From Trichuris trichiura (lineage: Eukaryota; Nematoda; Enoplea; Trichinellida; Trichuridae): a stretch of 64,000 bases of DNA. Each line of letters begins with the position of its first letter. Position 1 is the stretch's first letter. The position numbers were made by a program, and so were the translations under genes. The stretch is from contig JBAJFE010000014.1 of the NCBI GenBank assembly GCA_037903355.1, forward strand, positions 3,596,001-3,660,000, in the 5' to 3' direction. This document shows positions 1-9,850 of the stretch, piece after piece. The notes beneath the pieces were generated by a model. That model searched no databases and was not told the origin of the DNA. It worked only from the letters and a program-made list of their open reading frames with translations.

Positions 1-870
1 ATGGTGAGCGACCGTAAGGTACTCAGGCTAAAAGCAGGTCCTGCTTCCTCTGCCATCTTTGTTCAGCGGTTAAAAGAGGAAAGAAGGAACCCTTCTCTAG
101 TGAGAGCTTAGCAAAGGCGAGATGCCCTTAAACGACTGCTTACCGACACATTGCTACCTTCTTTGAAGTACAGATTAACGAAAACTTTACATTTACGTTC
201 AAAGAACGTTGAATGCCGCCCATCCTACTGGTCTTAAATTAACTTGCACTATATTGTTGGTATTATCTTCAACCTCCGTTGTTAACAGTATTGCATAAAA
301 TTAATTTTTATTGTGTCAGTAGTAGTATATTCATTCGAACTCCATTACACTATTAGTAATACGATACAAATTAACTTGGAGTTGTTGTATATGTTGTACA
401 TTATGCGTTCCGTGGCGTTTATTAAATAATACTGCGAGCTTGGCAATTATTCCACGTTTTTCAGAAAATCTGTTGTTTAGTTCCCGTTTAACTGCTGGTC
501 ACAATTAAGCAGTCTTCACTTATTAAGATATGGACTCAGTTGTTGACATTTGTATCAATAATAAAGGTTTTGGGCCAGAATCAATTCAGGTTAAAGTACT
601 GTGAAGTTGACACTGAAGTCATGCATAATCAAAGCACAGTACAGTCATCCATACAGTATGATGCAAATTCAATGCATTTAATACTCCCCTCTCATGGTTT
701 AATCGTTCTTTGTAGAAAAAGTTAATTCGTGGTCTCTATTTCTTACTTTTACTACAAACGTAAGCGTCGAAAGCACTCTCAGCAGTGACTACATCACTCA
801 GCATATCCGTGCATTTTCGGCAGCAAATGACCTCAGTTGTACATCAGAGATCAGATGTCTTCTTCCTTCA

Positions 871-872
<2 letters not shown>
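1..872. other. No gene recognised
   Basis: I see no convincing coding exon, RNA gene or element end in this stretch. The only open frame of note (540-725, +) is 61 codons, has no recognisable domain and is not flanked by clear splice sites. Confidence 0.4.

Positions 873-912
<40 letters not shown>
873..912. repeat. (AT)20 microsatellite
   Basis: An uninterrupted AT dinucleotide tract of about 40 bp, followed by a degenerate GTATGCGTAT edge. It creates a Tyr/Ile-repeat open frame on the minus strand (798-1091) that is an artefact of the repeat. Confidence 0.95.
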
Positions 913-916
<4 letters not shown>

Positions 917-1019
917 ATGCGTATAATACTAAACAAGAAGTAATATATTGACCGAACAAAGCATATATCTCAGATTTCTCACTGTAGAGCGGACCTGACT
1001 GCTCAAGTTCTATAGACCA

Positions 1020-1152
1020 AGTTAATATACAACTTACGGAGGTGGTCGACCTGTAGAGGTCAGCCTTCCAATCCAGCATGCGCAGACCCACCAGCCTGTG
1101 AAAATTCGCTCAACTTATGGAAGTGGCCAACTTTGCAGCTTCTACTGTGTGT
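1020..1152. repeat. Possible remnant of a CAGTAAAAC-type MITE
   Basis: Two phrases recur here, CAACTTACGGAGGTGGTCGACC and a near copy about 90 bp on, both similar to the repeated GGTCAACTTACGGTGGTGG phrase of the MITE at 28407-28739. No clean ends can be placed, so this is a decayed or partial copy at best. Confidence 0.3.
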
Positions 1153-2199
1153 TGTACTGAATCGCAGTGTTGCGAAGCACTCGTACAAGAATGGAGTTTA
1201 TTGAACATCAGCACAACAAAAAATGGAGCAGTTTCGTTCATCATCGTCCAGTGCCTTCGCCCGCCATCTATTTTTTCATCTCGTCGTGTCCCTTTCAGGT
1301 GTAAGCAAATGATGCCTAACTTTGTCTCTGACATGAGATAAGCAGCCGACTCCGTATGCGCGGAGTAAAGCAGCAATGATATGTAAATTACTGTTTCTAA
1401 CCCGCGGAACCTTCATACGTGATGGTCGTAGCTTATGCAATAATTTCACACATGCAGGAAAGCAATGCGAAGGCATCAGATAGAGCCACGGAAGCCTTAT
1501 TCATCTTCTGCATCTGCCAGCACTGCTGGACTTATTGTTGCGGTACCTTCTGCTAGCCGTTTTACGCTTGCTAGTAGGCACAGTTTTACTCGCTTCAATT
1601 CAGAGGGTAGCTGGTTATATATCCAGTGAAACACGAAGGTCGTTGCCTGAACGCTCGATTGAAGAAATTTGCACATTTTCCAGACGTCGCCTTCAATTTC
1701 TTGTATTAATGATTCTACCAGAAAGCTTCTAGCGACTGGAAAGGTAAGCAATAGTTTAATTGCTCTCAGTGAGGTGCAATATGTTATTCACTAAAGTAAT
1801 CGACCGCCCGCTTGGTGTACGTACTCCAAGAGGCGGAAGGTTGCGAAGAGCGTACTTGACGCACCCTGGAAACTCCAAATCAACCCGCCATCAGCAGGGA
1901 GATACGAGGGCCCGGAGAGAAAAGCCACTGACTAAAGTGTTGGGCAAAGAAGCCGCCGACGATGCATGAAACCAGGAGAAAAGGCACTCAAGGAGATAAA
2001 GCATTACCAGGTGTTGACAGGGTTGCTAATTGCAAAGGCTCCATTCGTTCGAGTTGTATACTACTGCGATTCTTGTCTTTTAGTCAATAGCTGTTAAAAA
2101 TCTCAAGGTACGCGATGTATTGTGTGGTATTCCTACTGTAGTTCACCGGATGACATTATTGGCGGTACAGACGCTGCAAGAGGTTAAGTAACATTTCTT

Positions 2200-2338
2200 T
2201 TCATTTTAATACTGCTGAAGACAGGTCGCGTTTGACCTGAAAGCTCCGGAAAAATTAAAATTTTCCAACGGGACAAACATTCCGTAGAAGAAACCTAACA
2301 TGAAACTCCCTGGTCCCGTACTAAGAAGTTGCGTGTAC
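2200..2338 (+). mobile_element. Compact ribozyme-bearing insertion with 14-bp TSD
   Basis: A 139-bp insertion in intron 4 of the cenH3 pseudogene. It is bounded by AAGTAACATTTCTT (2186-2199) and AAGTACCATTTCTT (2339-2352), a 14-bp target duplication with one mismatch. The paralogous intron (12611-12662) has a single copy and no insert, so it serves as an empty site. The insert has a hammerhead-like core near its 5' end and no coding capacity. It resembles 14520-14654 and about 9721-9850. It is probably a non-autonomous relative of the Penelope-like element, of the retrozyme kind. Confidence 0.8.
2215..2249 (+). ncRNA. Hammerhead-ribozyme-like core
   Basis: CTGAAGA (2215-2221), one extra C, stem II AGGTC/GACCT with a six-base loop, then GAAA (2239-2242) and GCTCCGG. 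Helix I and the cleavage dinucleotide are not obvious here, so activity is doubtful. Confidence 0.6.
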
Positions 2339-2513
2339 AAGTACCATTTCTTGGCTTTGTAAGCTAGCTGTTCAGTGTTCTATTTTACGCGTCAAGAAGC
2401 TTTCCTCATTCATGTATTTGAAGAAGCCTACCTTTGCGCGATTCATGCAAAGTGAAAAACGCTGATGCTGTCCAACGTAGGGCGTAACGATTACAACCCT
2501 TAATCATGCGGAT

Positions 2514-3309
2514 GCAGCTTGCTGGAATGTAGAGCATACTGGTCGTTTCTGTACGAAATTTTTGTTCATCTAACTGTGTAATCTATGCTTCAAGTGAGAT
2601 TCAGTTAACCCTAGATGTATGCATGCATTCGTCCGCCCTTTCCGCAGGGTATACATTCCAGTGCTCCGTACGGCTTTTGAAAACCGCGGATAAGGATAAG
2701 TAAGCACTATTCCTTTGCAAGTAGCTGGATTTTAGCGGGTTGATGGAGGAACGATTGCTCTTTTTCGTTATGTCAAAATTTTATTCAGTTCTTTGTGAAG
2801 AACTTTTAATCTGCCACCTTCTTGTTATACATTGCAAACCGCGAAATAACTTCAGTTGATTCGTAATTGGTTTTGTTTTCAACATTTCTTTTCTTTATTT
2901 TCCTATGTCAAATAAACTATGATGAAAGGCACTTTTATTGTTCAAATGGATTGACGAGAAGCGCTTGTAACTTCAAACCGTCACACGTTTGGGAGCGGCT
3001 GATTTCAAACACTGATTCATGAAATTTCCTAATGGAAGGGAGAATCAAGCGGAGTTCAGGGCATTGTTCATGTCTATATTTAAACGCATCGCAAACAAAG
3101 GCTGAGAATAATAGCGGACAAGCAGTGCCCGCTAGCAATAGCTTTATCTTGCTCCCAGGCGGCCAGAGTACGTAGTTTAAAAAGGCTTCGTAATCTTAAT
3201 GTGGTGGGCTGGAATGTACGCTATGCTATGGTTTGAGGCACCAGAACGAGAATAGAAGATTCGACTGCACTATGGAACTCCTCGTAAACCGTCGGAAATT
3301 TGCCTATCT
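2514..3309. other. Duplicated spacer, no gene recognised
   Basis: Collinear with about 12792-14080 of the other duplicate apart from the insertions there. The minus-strand open frame 2935-3138 is not conserved between the copies, which argues against coding. Confidence 0.4.
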
Positions 3310-3762
3310 GAATCATCTTTTCACCGCAGATGAATCCAGGGTTCTCTGTGAGGTGAACTCACCATCGGGTTTACTCTGACTCCACAGCTCCAAATGAAGT
3401 CGTATCTGATGGACACCAGAAAAAGCTTCTGATTTGCGTTTGCTAGAGTGTACGTAGCATACAGCATTGGAAGGTACTTCCAGAAGGGGAAACAGTAACG
3501 GCCGAAGTGTAAGGCAAATCATCTAGTAGGACTTAGAGGGAAATTGAGTCGAGATCTGTAGTGGAACAGCCACTATGTTCTTTTCAAGCATGAAAACGAA
3601 CGCGCGACCGCATGTCGCCAAAGGTACTCGCTGGTTTGTGAACGAATACGGCTGGAAGATACACTGCGGTCTAGCACACTTTCCAGTCGTTCTTCCATCG
3701 GATGAACACATTGTTCGTTCTTTTAATAACTATCTCGCTGGGAAAGACTTCGAAAAATGATT
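3310..3762 (+). pseudogene. mariner-type (DD34D) transposase fossil
   Basis: Plus-strand fragments appear in the right order and spacing for a mariner transposase. FTADES...VLCEVN (around the first catalytic Asp) comes at about 3316. VLPEGETVTAEV, the segment before the tyrosine-rich motif, is at about 3472. NARPHVA, the second-Asp motif region, is at 3593, followed by a PS-D-containing segment and YLAGKDFEK ending near 3759. Stops and frameshifts break the gene (for example TAA after TAEV). The same fossil is present at 14080-14516, so mariner was inserted before the duplication. The N-terminal DNA-binding part is not identified. Confidence 0.75.
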
Positions 3763-4102
3763 ACAGTTCAAGCTCACCTCCTTTTACAAGAGTGGTACCA
3801 TGGACCTGCCCAATAAATGGCCTATGGTTTTAGACAGTGATGGAAAGTACCTGATTTATTGATATTTGTTCATTGCGAACGTTTTCAATGTTAAACTGAC
3901 CTTTCAGATAGCGCCAGGATCACGTTCCAACTTAATAATATGAAATGGGAACAAATTGAAGTAAAGCTGAAAGCGGGATTCAGGAAAAGAAAAAATAAAT
4001 TACAAAGAAGCCAAGAATGGAAGTGAAAAATAAAGTAATCGAACGGTAAAAAACAGATTAAAAAGCTTTCGAGACACTTCTAGCCCATATTCAGTGTGTT
4101 TG
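3763..4102. other. No gene; end of duplication
   Basis: Similarity to the right duplicate fades around 4062. I see nothing else here. Confidence 0.4.
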
Positions 4103-4202
4103 TGTAGTTTCACATCCGCAAGGAATGCAATTTTTCAGTTAGGCTATCCGAATGTAGTTTCACATCCGCAAGAAACGCAATTCTTTATTTAGGCTACGCA
4201 AA
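4103..4202. repeat. Two tandem 50-bp units
   Basis: TGTAGTTTCACATCCGCAAG begins at 4103 and again at 4153, and both units end in a TTAGGCTA-type stretch. It lies just beyond the 3' end of the minus-strand gypsy copy and could be part of its terminal region, but no LTR partner is visible. Confidence 0.75.
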
Positions 4203-4435
4203 TCAAAAAGGCGAAAATACTCTTGTAACACAAACACGCACTTTTCTGCAGTAACCGCCTCCGTGCACGCCCGCTTCGTCGACCCCTCTGCGCAGCACTG
4301 AGCGTGCTTCTCGCCTGCAGTCGGTAGAGGAAACATCGCTGCGGTCCCTGATAAGGAAAACTGATAAGAGGCATTCCCTTCGTAAACAGCATAGCGTGCG
4401 AAGAAACTATCCTAAAGCACATGCCCCCCTAATTT

Positions 4436-5397
4436 CTAATCACAAACTGAGCAACCTCTCTGCTGGCGAATTCTTTTCGAGCGACGTAGTTGTGATGCCG
4501 GTGAGTCTGTGCCCTGATCTGCGCTGTGCGTTTGTTCTAGGCGTTCTCCTGATTCGTAAAGGTGCACCGGTGGTTCTGCATTTACGTTCGAATCTCGTAT
4601 CGGCATGCGAATGCGTAGCGATTCCTCGACTTCATCTTCGGTTTTGTTAGTGTCTTTCCGTCGATCCGGTGACGGTGCACGGCGACGGATATCTCGAACA
4701 TGCCGTGGTATTCCGTCTACTTCTACAGCTTGATCAGACAAGACTTTCGTAACAGTTCCCTCTTCATATCGCGTGTCACATCGTCCCGCCGGCGGTCGTA
4801 TCCATACATCATCACCAACATTGTACCGGTGGCGTATGTCTTGGTTAGTACTAGTAACGGGGTCTACGTCACGTACTCGCGCGAGATATCGATAAATCAC
4901 ATTCGCTGGGGCTGTGGCTGCTGTACGGTCGTCTCGTGGCGTGATGTTATATAAATATCCTGCCTCGCGCACCGAACATTACTTTCTGGCTACAATTACT
5001 TTTATTGTTCGGTGGCATCTTTCGACAATGCCATTTCCAGATGGTACGTAGGCACATCTGAATTTAATACGAACACCCCAGCGATTAAGGAAGTCAGCGA
5101 ATGTTTGACTCCGAAACACAGTGTCATTATCATTTAGTATTTCTTCGGGTGCCCACGCTCATAAAATATAGTTTCCAGCTGTTCTATAACCTCTACAGTG
5201 GTACGGAATCTTAGCGGACGCCATATCGAGAAACGCGAAGGTCTGCAATCAATCAGGGGTAGGAAGAGTTTTCCTCCACAATGGGCAAAGTCCATAGCAA
5301 TTCTTTGCCATATTCTGTCTACTTCCAAGTGTCCATGCTTCCACTTCGCAGGCGCTGGGTCAACTGATTGACAGACGTTACAAGTGCTGATCACCTG
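4436..5397 (-). pseudogene. Integrase of the left gypsy-like copy
   Basis: Three reading-frame pieces follow one another. 5134-5394 has a CxxC pair (CNVCQSVDPAP) and the start of the catalytic core (MDFAHCGGKLFLPLID). About 4973-5134 has NDNDTVF (second catalytic Asp) and VPSGNGIVERCHR (catalytic Glu). 4436-4972 is a basic C-terminal domain (VGDDVWIRPPAGR, then RHVRDIRRR). Stop codons and frame changes separate them, so no functional integrase can be made. The order RNase H then integrase fits Ty3/gypsy elements. Confidence 0.75.
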
Positions 5398-5425
5398 CCT
5401 TACGGATCGTTTAGATATTGCCGGG

Positions 5426-6760
5426 TTACGTCGTCTGGCAAAGTTGTTGTGATGAACTGTAATGAACCTCAGCGATCAGCTGTTCGATCCCTTGATCTGA
5501 CGCTGATGCACACGCTGGCACAATGAGCGGGTCCTTAGGTGTCGTCCACTGGCGTGGTACGCGTGTCAGAATATCTGCTTTGTTTTCAGCTGACAGCACC
5601 AATGTGACTGAAAATTGTAGTTCATATTCTTCAACCAATGCAATTATAGTAGCCACACGGCGACGAATAAGCATTTCATTAGCGGCCTTCGTCTTCAGGC
5701 GAGCTTTTCCAGACAAACCATCACTGAGCTAACGTTGAACCGTTAGAGAGTCCGTTATTAATTCAATTTGCTTCATACGCCAAGAAATGGCAAGGCTTAG
5801 ACCTCTAATCGCTGCATCCAGTTCCGCCATATTTATATGGCAAGCATCCTCAGGACGTAACCAAGCGGCATCCTCAACAATGACTCCATTTACTTCTAGC
5901 ATGACGCCTATCGCCAAGGTGCTTGCATCAAGCCACAGTTTAGCTTTGTCTCCTGAAACTTCCCAATGTCCACGTGCCGGGTCCCGGCTCGAGGCACCAC
6001 TATTTGCCTCTCTTTTAATAAAAACCACTGCTGTCCTTAGCCAACTGCACACCGGGTAGTGGCCTACTTGCTCACCGCAGTAGGAAAATACCGTCCTGCG
6101 CGTCAACCGCTCTGGCAACGCACTGACTTTGGTTCCTCTTGTCCACGTGAGCCCATCGTCCGTTCTGCTGACCTGCAAGCCTAAGACACGAGCCCCGTCA
6201 GCTATTTTTTCCGAAGCTTTCGATATTAACCCATAATCTGCTAAATGTTGCTTTACGCAATTCGCCTCCACGACGTTTTCGTTAACGAAGATGTCATCTA
6301 TGTATGCGGAAGTAGCTCTTTGGATGTCGGCGTCTTGAGATAGCACGCAGTTAACCACAGCAGTCATAATTACGGGTGCTACATTCAATCCTAACCCAAG
6401 CCGAGTAAGGCAATATCTCCTACCGTCGAGTATAACAGTTTGATAGGGCCACAAAGACTTATCTACGTGTATCTGTAGATAAGCCTGTTTCAAATCCAAA
6501 ATAGAAACGTTTTCGCCCTGCCGCCGCCACTCTCGTAAGTTATGTGCACAAACGTCACTGTTTCCGATAAACGCAGCAATATGAGTATTCAGTTCGCGAA
6601 AGTCCAGTACAGGACGGACCTTATCTTTACTTCGCTGAGTAACTGCCAAAAGCGGGATGAGCGCTTTCGCCGGGCCCAATTCCTCCTCATTGTAAGGCAC
6701 TAACCAACCGTTGTGTACCCACCTGTTCAATTCTTCCTTATAGGGCTTTCTAATTCCCAC
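5426..6760 (-). pseudogene. Reverse transcriptase/RNase H of the left gypsy-like copy
   Basis: The 343-codon frame 5729-6760 contains ILDLKQAYLQI (motif A, catalytic Asp), GLGLNVAP (motif B region) and AYIDDIF (motif C). The RNase H start follows (WLDASTLAIG, then MAELDAAI). A second frame (5426-5716) continues with the RNase H end, including SAENKADILTR. A stop at 5729 and a frame change separate them. Unlike its neighbour at 8075, this copy keeps the whole palm. The sequence is far from the Ty3/gypsy pol at 22500, so these are two distinct lineages. Confidence 0.78.
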
Positions 6761-6776
6761 AAGCTATCGAAGCTTT

Positions 6777-7574
6777 ATGGAGGCGCATGCAGTAGACGGA
6801 TTGCTGGATGTGCAGCTCATTCCTGAATTTGACGGATCGCCTGGCCAATTCATAGCTGAATGGCTGAAAAAAGTTGAATTGGTCTGCAAACTACGCGGGA
6901 TAAAAGATGTCGCTACCGTTATTCCGCTGCGCTTAAGCGGTGATGCCCTAGCTGTATACCTACAGTTGCCTGATGAAGACAAGGAGAATGTGGCAAAACT
7001 AAAGAACGCCTTGCTGGCTGCTTTTGAAGTAGATCGATTCATCGCCTATGGACAATTCATCATGAGGAGGCTCAACCCTGGTAAACTTTCGGACATGTTC
7101 TTGGCAGATTTACAGAGAATGGCTTCACTGTTTGGAGGTGCATCCGAGAGACAGTTGTCCTGTGCTTTCGTCACGTGACTACCAGACGATGTTCGTCAAC
7201 TCTTGAGGGCAGGGTCGCGAATAGAGGAGTTCAGTCTAGCTCAGTTGGTCTCGCGCGCCCGTGCAGTTCTGACAAATAACCCCTTTATCAGCAAGCTGGA
7301 TGCAAGCCTGGCGACTAGAGAGCTATGCATGATCCCCAAAAGTACGCCAAGGAACGTAGCAATACGGTGCTATGCCTGTGGTGGGGCGAATCATCTTGCC
7401 AGGGACTGCTTAACTCGCAACCGCACCTCAAACACTTTCAGAAGGAGTGGCGGCCGCGATGCTTGGCCTCATAGACAGAAGCAGAGTCGCGACCTGCCCA
7501 CGTCAGTCAGCCCCATGCATCAGGGAAACGAGAATGGGGAGGGAAGATCAGCGCCGTCCTCCTCCCGGACCTAA
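6777..7574 (+). pseudogene. gag of the right gypsy-like copy
   Basis: A capsid-like frame beginning MEAHAVDGLL with a typical retrotransposon capsid pattern (EFDGSPGQFIAEWLKKVE). It is interrupted by an in-frame TGA at 7176-7178 and continues in the same frame to 7574. A CCHC zinc knuckle (CYACGGANHLARDC) lies at about 7371-7412. Nucleocapsid knuckles bind the element RNA. The frame starts 13 bp from the other copy's truncated RT, back to back, with no LTR or leader between. Confidence 0.78.
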
Positions 7575-7612
7575 CCAAGGCGCTTCCAGTTATAAGGATC
7601 AATGTCGATGGC

Positions 7613-8011
7613 GTGCAGCGCCGTGCCCTTATAGACACGGGCTGTACCAGATGTATTGCATATTCCCCTTGCTGCACGAGATGGCGGAAGCAACGAGTTA
7701 ACATAACCACGGTGAACGGGGAACAGTTACGTTGTATTGGCATTGGTTTCGTCAGCTTGGAACTGCCCTGTGCACCTAGAGTTGTGGCGGAGGCAATTAT
7801 CTCCCCAAAAAGACCGCTGGATCTCGATTTTATTATTGGCATGAGCGGAATAGTGGCTCTTGGGGGAGTAACGGTGGATGGTGAAGGACAAGTACGATTT
7901 GGTCCAGGAAACCCCACGATATGCGCCAGCTCTGATACCAGAATTCACATAGACAAAAACGACTTTTTCGCTACTTATGATCCGGTTACTCACGTTTGGA
8001 CCGTAGCATGA
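7613..8011 (+). pseudogene. Protease of the right gypsy-like copy
   Basis: Contains the aspartic protease motif ALIDTGCTRCI near the start and a later FIIGMSGI segment corresponding to the flap/C-terminal region. It is in a different frame from gag, so it would need a frameshift or is displaced by an indel. It ends at TGA 8009-8011 where the surrounding frame stays open into RT, so this stop looks like a nonsense change. Confidence 0.7.
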
Positions 8012-8074
8012 AAATGGTCCAACGGTTCAGCGCCTGGCCAGTTATGTAATACGCGAGAAGAGTACACGCCAGCA

Positions 8075-8461
8075 GTGGGAATTAGAAAGCCCTATAAGGA
8101 AGAATTGAACAGGTGGATACACAACGGTTGGTTAATGCCTTACAATGAGGAGGAATTGGGCCCGGCGAAAGCGCTCATCCCGCTTTTGGCAGTTACTCAG
8201 CGAAGTAAAGGTAAGGTAAGTCCTGTACTGGACTTTCGCGAACTGAATACTCATAGAAAAACGTTCTACAAAAATGACTACCCGGAATCCTTTATTGACC
8301 AAGTATTCAAGCAAAAGCTGCGCAACCAGGAATCACGTCAATCAAACAATTTGCCCGATATATGCTTAGTTATTCCCTATGTGGCAGGATTAGGAGAGAA
8401 GATTGTCCAGCTAGGAAAACTGTTGGATATTTATTCCTGTTGGATGCATCAACGCGAGTAA
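8075..8461 (+). pseudogene. Chimeric ORF: gypsy-like RT start fused to Penelope C-terminal part
   Basis: The first 60 or so codons (GIRKPYKEELNRWIHNGW to VSPVLDFRELNTH) match the start of the RT at 6760 on the other strand. After about 8253 the frame changes identity without a break. FYKNDYPESFIDQVFKQ and then LVIPYVAGLGEKIVQLGK correspond to the region between RT and GIY-YIG of the Penelope-like element at 50.2-50.4 kb. The join is probably the insertion or deletion point of two dead elements rather than a functional fusion. Confidence 0.7.
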
Positions 8462-8790
8462 AAAAACAAAAAAAGAAAAAAAATAAGAGCGAACAACGCA
8501 GGGGAGGACACAACCTACAGTACTAATTGCGATAGTAATGTATGAATGTGAGACAGCGTGTTTCATCAACAAAACTAATTGGTGATGTAGACAGCGCCAC
8601 TGCCAACAAAGACAATCTGGAAGACCGATATCAGACCCAAGGATCACCATGGAGAAAGCAATACAAGCCTCTGCTGTTGTGGAACACGCGTCACATTGCA
8701 ATCAAATTCTTGACGCAAAAGCTTTATGCTATGAAAGCAATGTACGCTTACGAAAAATTAAGGAAGCTCTGTACATCAAAAATAACACGA
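8254..8790 (+). pseudogene. Penelope-like element remnant (C-terminal part)
   Basis: Similar in order and spacing to 50190-50790 of the complete element. The pre-GIY-YIG linker comes first. Then, in a shifted frame, there is a segment reading like KAMEKAIQASAVVEHASHC, followed by LRKIKEALYIKNN near 8752-8783. The GIY-YIG core itself appears deleted. The minus-strand frame 8411-8701 is its shadow. Confidence 0.7.
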
Positions 8791-8807
8791 CATACAATTC
8801 AAAATAA

Positions 8808-8966
8808 AAATTTTTGCGGTTTTTCTACCCGTTCGTTAATGAAAAACGTTTATTCCAAACGTCTATCCTGCGGAGCTTTCGGGCCACGCCGGGGCCCGTC
8901 ATCAGCGCTAAGTGCGCCGCCGTCGGGTCGGTCATTATGTTAGCAGGCCGCTCCGTCCGACCGACC
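8808..8966 (-). mobile_element. Penelope-type terminal repeat (family 2) with ribozyme core
   Basis: Starts with AAATTTTTGCGGTTTTTCTA and runs to the CCGACCG motif. The inverted counterpart is at 9346-9500. On the minus strand CTGATGA (8899-8905), an extra C, stem II GGGCC/GGCCC and GAAA (8877-8880) form a hammerhead-like core. Confidence 0.65.
8877..8905 (-). ncRNA. Hammerhead-ribozyme-like core
   Basis: CTGATGA, extra C, perfect 5-bp stem II GGGCC/GGCCC, GAAA, then GCTCCGCAGGATA. TCC/GGA could form helix III with a GCA loop, and TA follows as a possible cleavage site. Confidence 0.65.
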
Positions 8967-9229
8967 GTGGCGGGAACCTCAGCCGTCAGGTCGATCCTTG
9001 ACCCGTCAGGCTTTGGTCCCACCTAGTCAGTCAGACTTTGCGGCGAGCACCCAACTGACCTTCCACGACGGTGGCAGCACTAACAATGAGAAACAACGAT
9101 CACACAAACGACATAACCGCCCGTTTAAACACACGGGCTTTAAACTTCCTTCTTTCCGGATGTTCACCTTCTTTCTTCCTCGCCACTCGTTGATCTCTTC
9201 GTTGTTGGTGCCCGCAAACACATTAAAAT

Positions 9230-9550
9230 TGATTCTTCTTTTCCTTTTTCCCTCTCTTCTAACGGGTGTGTTATTCAAAATAAAAATTTTTGCGGTTTTT
9301 CTACCCGTTCGTTAATGAAAAACGTTTATTCCAAACGTCTATCCTCGGTCGGACGGAGCGGCCTGCTAACATAATGACCGACCCGACGGCGGCGCACTTA
9401 GCGCTGATGACGGGCCCCGGCGTGCCCCGAAAGCTCCGCAGGATAGACGTTTGGAATAAACGTTTTTCATTAACGAACGGGTAGAAAAACCGCAAAAATT
9501 TTTATTTTGAATAACACACCCGTTAGAAGAGAGGGAAAAAGGAAAAGAAG
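9230..9550. repeat. Fold-back element with near-perfect ~110-bp arms
   Basis: The left arm about 9234-9345 and right arm about 9440-9550 are reverse complements over about 110 bp. Between them lies a copy of the 8877-8966 segment carrying a ribozyme core on the plus strand. It is of the same kind as the fold-backs at 38806, 41564, 47027 and 55827. Confidence 0.85.
9404..9432 (+). ncRNA. Hammerhead-ribozyme-like core
   Basis: CTGATGA (9404-9410), extra C, stem II GGGCC opposite GCCCC with one mismatch, GAAA (9429-9432). It is the inverted sister of 8877-8905. Confidence 0.6.
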
Positions 9551-9720
9551 AACAACATACAATTGAGATAAAGGAGCGGAAATATACGAACGATGGACGA
9601 ATATTGTCACCCGCTCGAATTGCTGACAGACAAAGAAGAACTACAAAGCCCACTTTAAAAACAGTCGCCTTTAAACAGCTATTACACTTTGCACGTCACC
9701 CATGCACTATATTCATTACA

Positions 9721-9850
9721 ACATTTTAAGACCGCTGATGACGTGTCGCGTTTGGACCCGAAAGCTCCGGAGAAATTAGTAGTAAAATTTTTCAACGGAA
9801 CTCACAATCCGTACAAAAAAGAAGCAGCCTAATAGAATCTCAAGTATACC
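9721..9850 (+). mobile_element. Compact ribozyme-bearing repeat
   Basis: Resembles the insertions at 2200-2338 and 14520-14654. It begins with a TTTTAAGACCG-type lead and a hammerhead-like core at 9735-9763, followed by a CAACGGAAC then AATCCGTAC arrangement. Target duplications were not found, so the ends are approximate. Confidence 0.55.
9735..9763 (+). ncRNA. Hammerhead-ribozyme-like core
   Basis: CTGATGA, extra C, stem II GTGTC opposite GGACC (one mismatch), GAAA at 9760-9763, then GCTCCGGAG. Confidence 0.55.

Larger units (their letters stand above)
1465..2513 (+). pseudogene. cenH3 (CENP-A-like) paralogue, broken
   Basis: All five exons of the gene at 11866-12791 have a counterpart here: 1465-1573, 1665-1743, 1797-2055, 2108-2182 and about 2389-2513. 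Exons 1 and 4 keep the same lengths (109 and 75 bp) and stay open. Lesions are clear. Exon 2 reaches an in-frame TAG at 1730-1732 where the paralogue has CAG. Exon 3 is one base shorter (259 against 260), shifting the frame before the histone fold. The acceptor of exon 5 is AC instead of AG (2387-2388). Exon 5 has a one-base insertion and a TGA. Intron 4 is enlarged by a 139-bp ribozyme-bearing insertion. The histone-fold part ([14 protein letters not shown], then VRDVLCGIP) remains readable, so decay is not ancient. A shorter expressed product cannot be excluded, but no complete histone fold is encoded. Confidence 0.88.
1465..4062 (+). repeat. Segmental duplication, left copy
   Basis: This stretch is collinear with 11866-14925. 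Shared landmarks in order are the five cenH3 exons, the downstream spacer, and the mariner fossil ending near 3762. The right copy carries extra Penelope-related insertions (13149-13369, about 13383-13650, 14520-14654) absent here, and this copy carries one (2200-2338) absent there. The duplication therefore predates those insertions. Edges are approximate. Confidence 0.85.
4420..6763 (-). mobile_element. Ty3/gypsy-like retrotransposon, left copy, truncated
   Basis: Reading on the minus strand from 6763 the order is reverse transcriptase, RNase H, integrase and integrase C-terminus. The copy starts abruptly at the codons GIRKPYKEELNRW, so gag and protease are missing. These two lie immediately to the right in the opposite orientation (6777 onward). 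No LTR is recognised at either end. Several frameshifts and stops make it inactive. Confidence 0.8.

Noticed and set aside
798..1091. Minus-strand frame of 97 codons with Tyr/Ile repeat
   Set aside because: It is a translation of the (AT)20 microsatellite; no domain or splice context.
3313..3522. Conserved minus-strand frames at 3313-3522 and 14076-14285
   Set aside because: They are antisense to the mariner fossil; conservation reflects the segmental duplication.
4103..4202. LTR of the minus-strand gypsy copy
   Set aside because: Only two 50-bp tandem units; no TG...CA ends and no partner at the other end.
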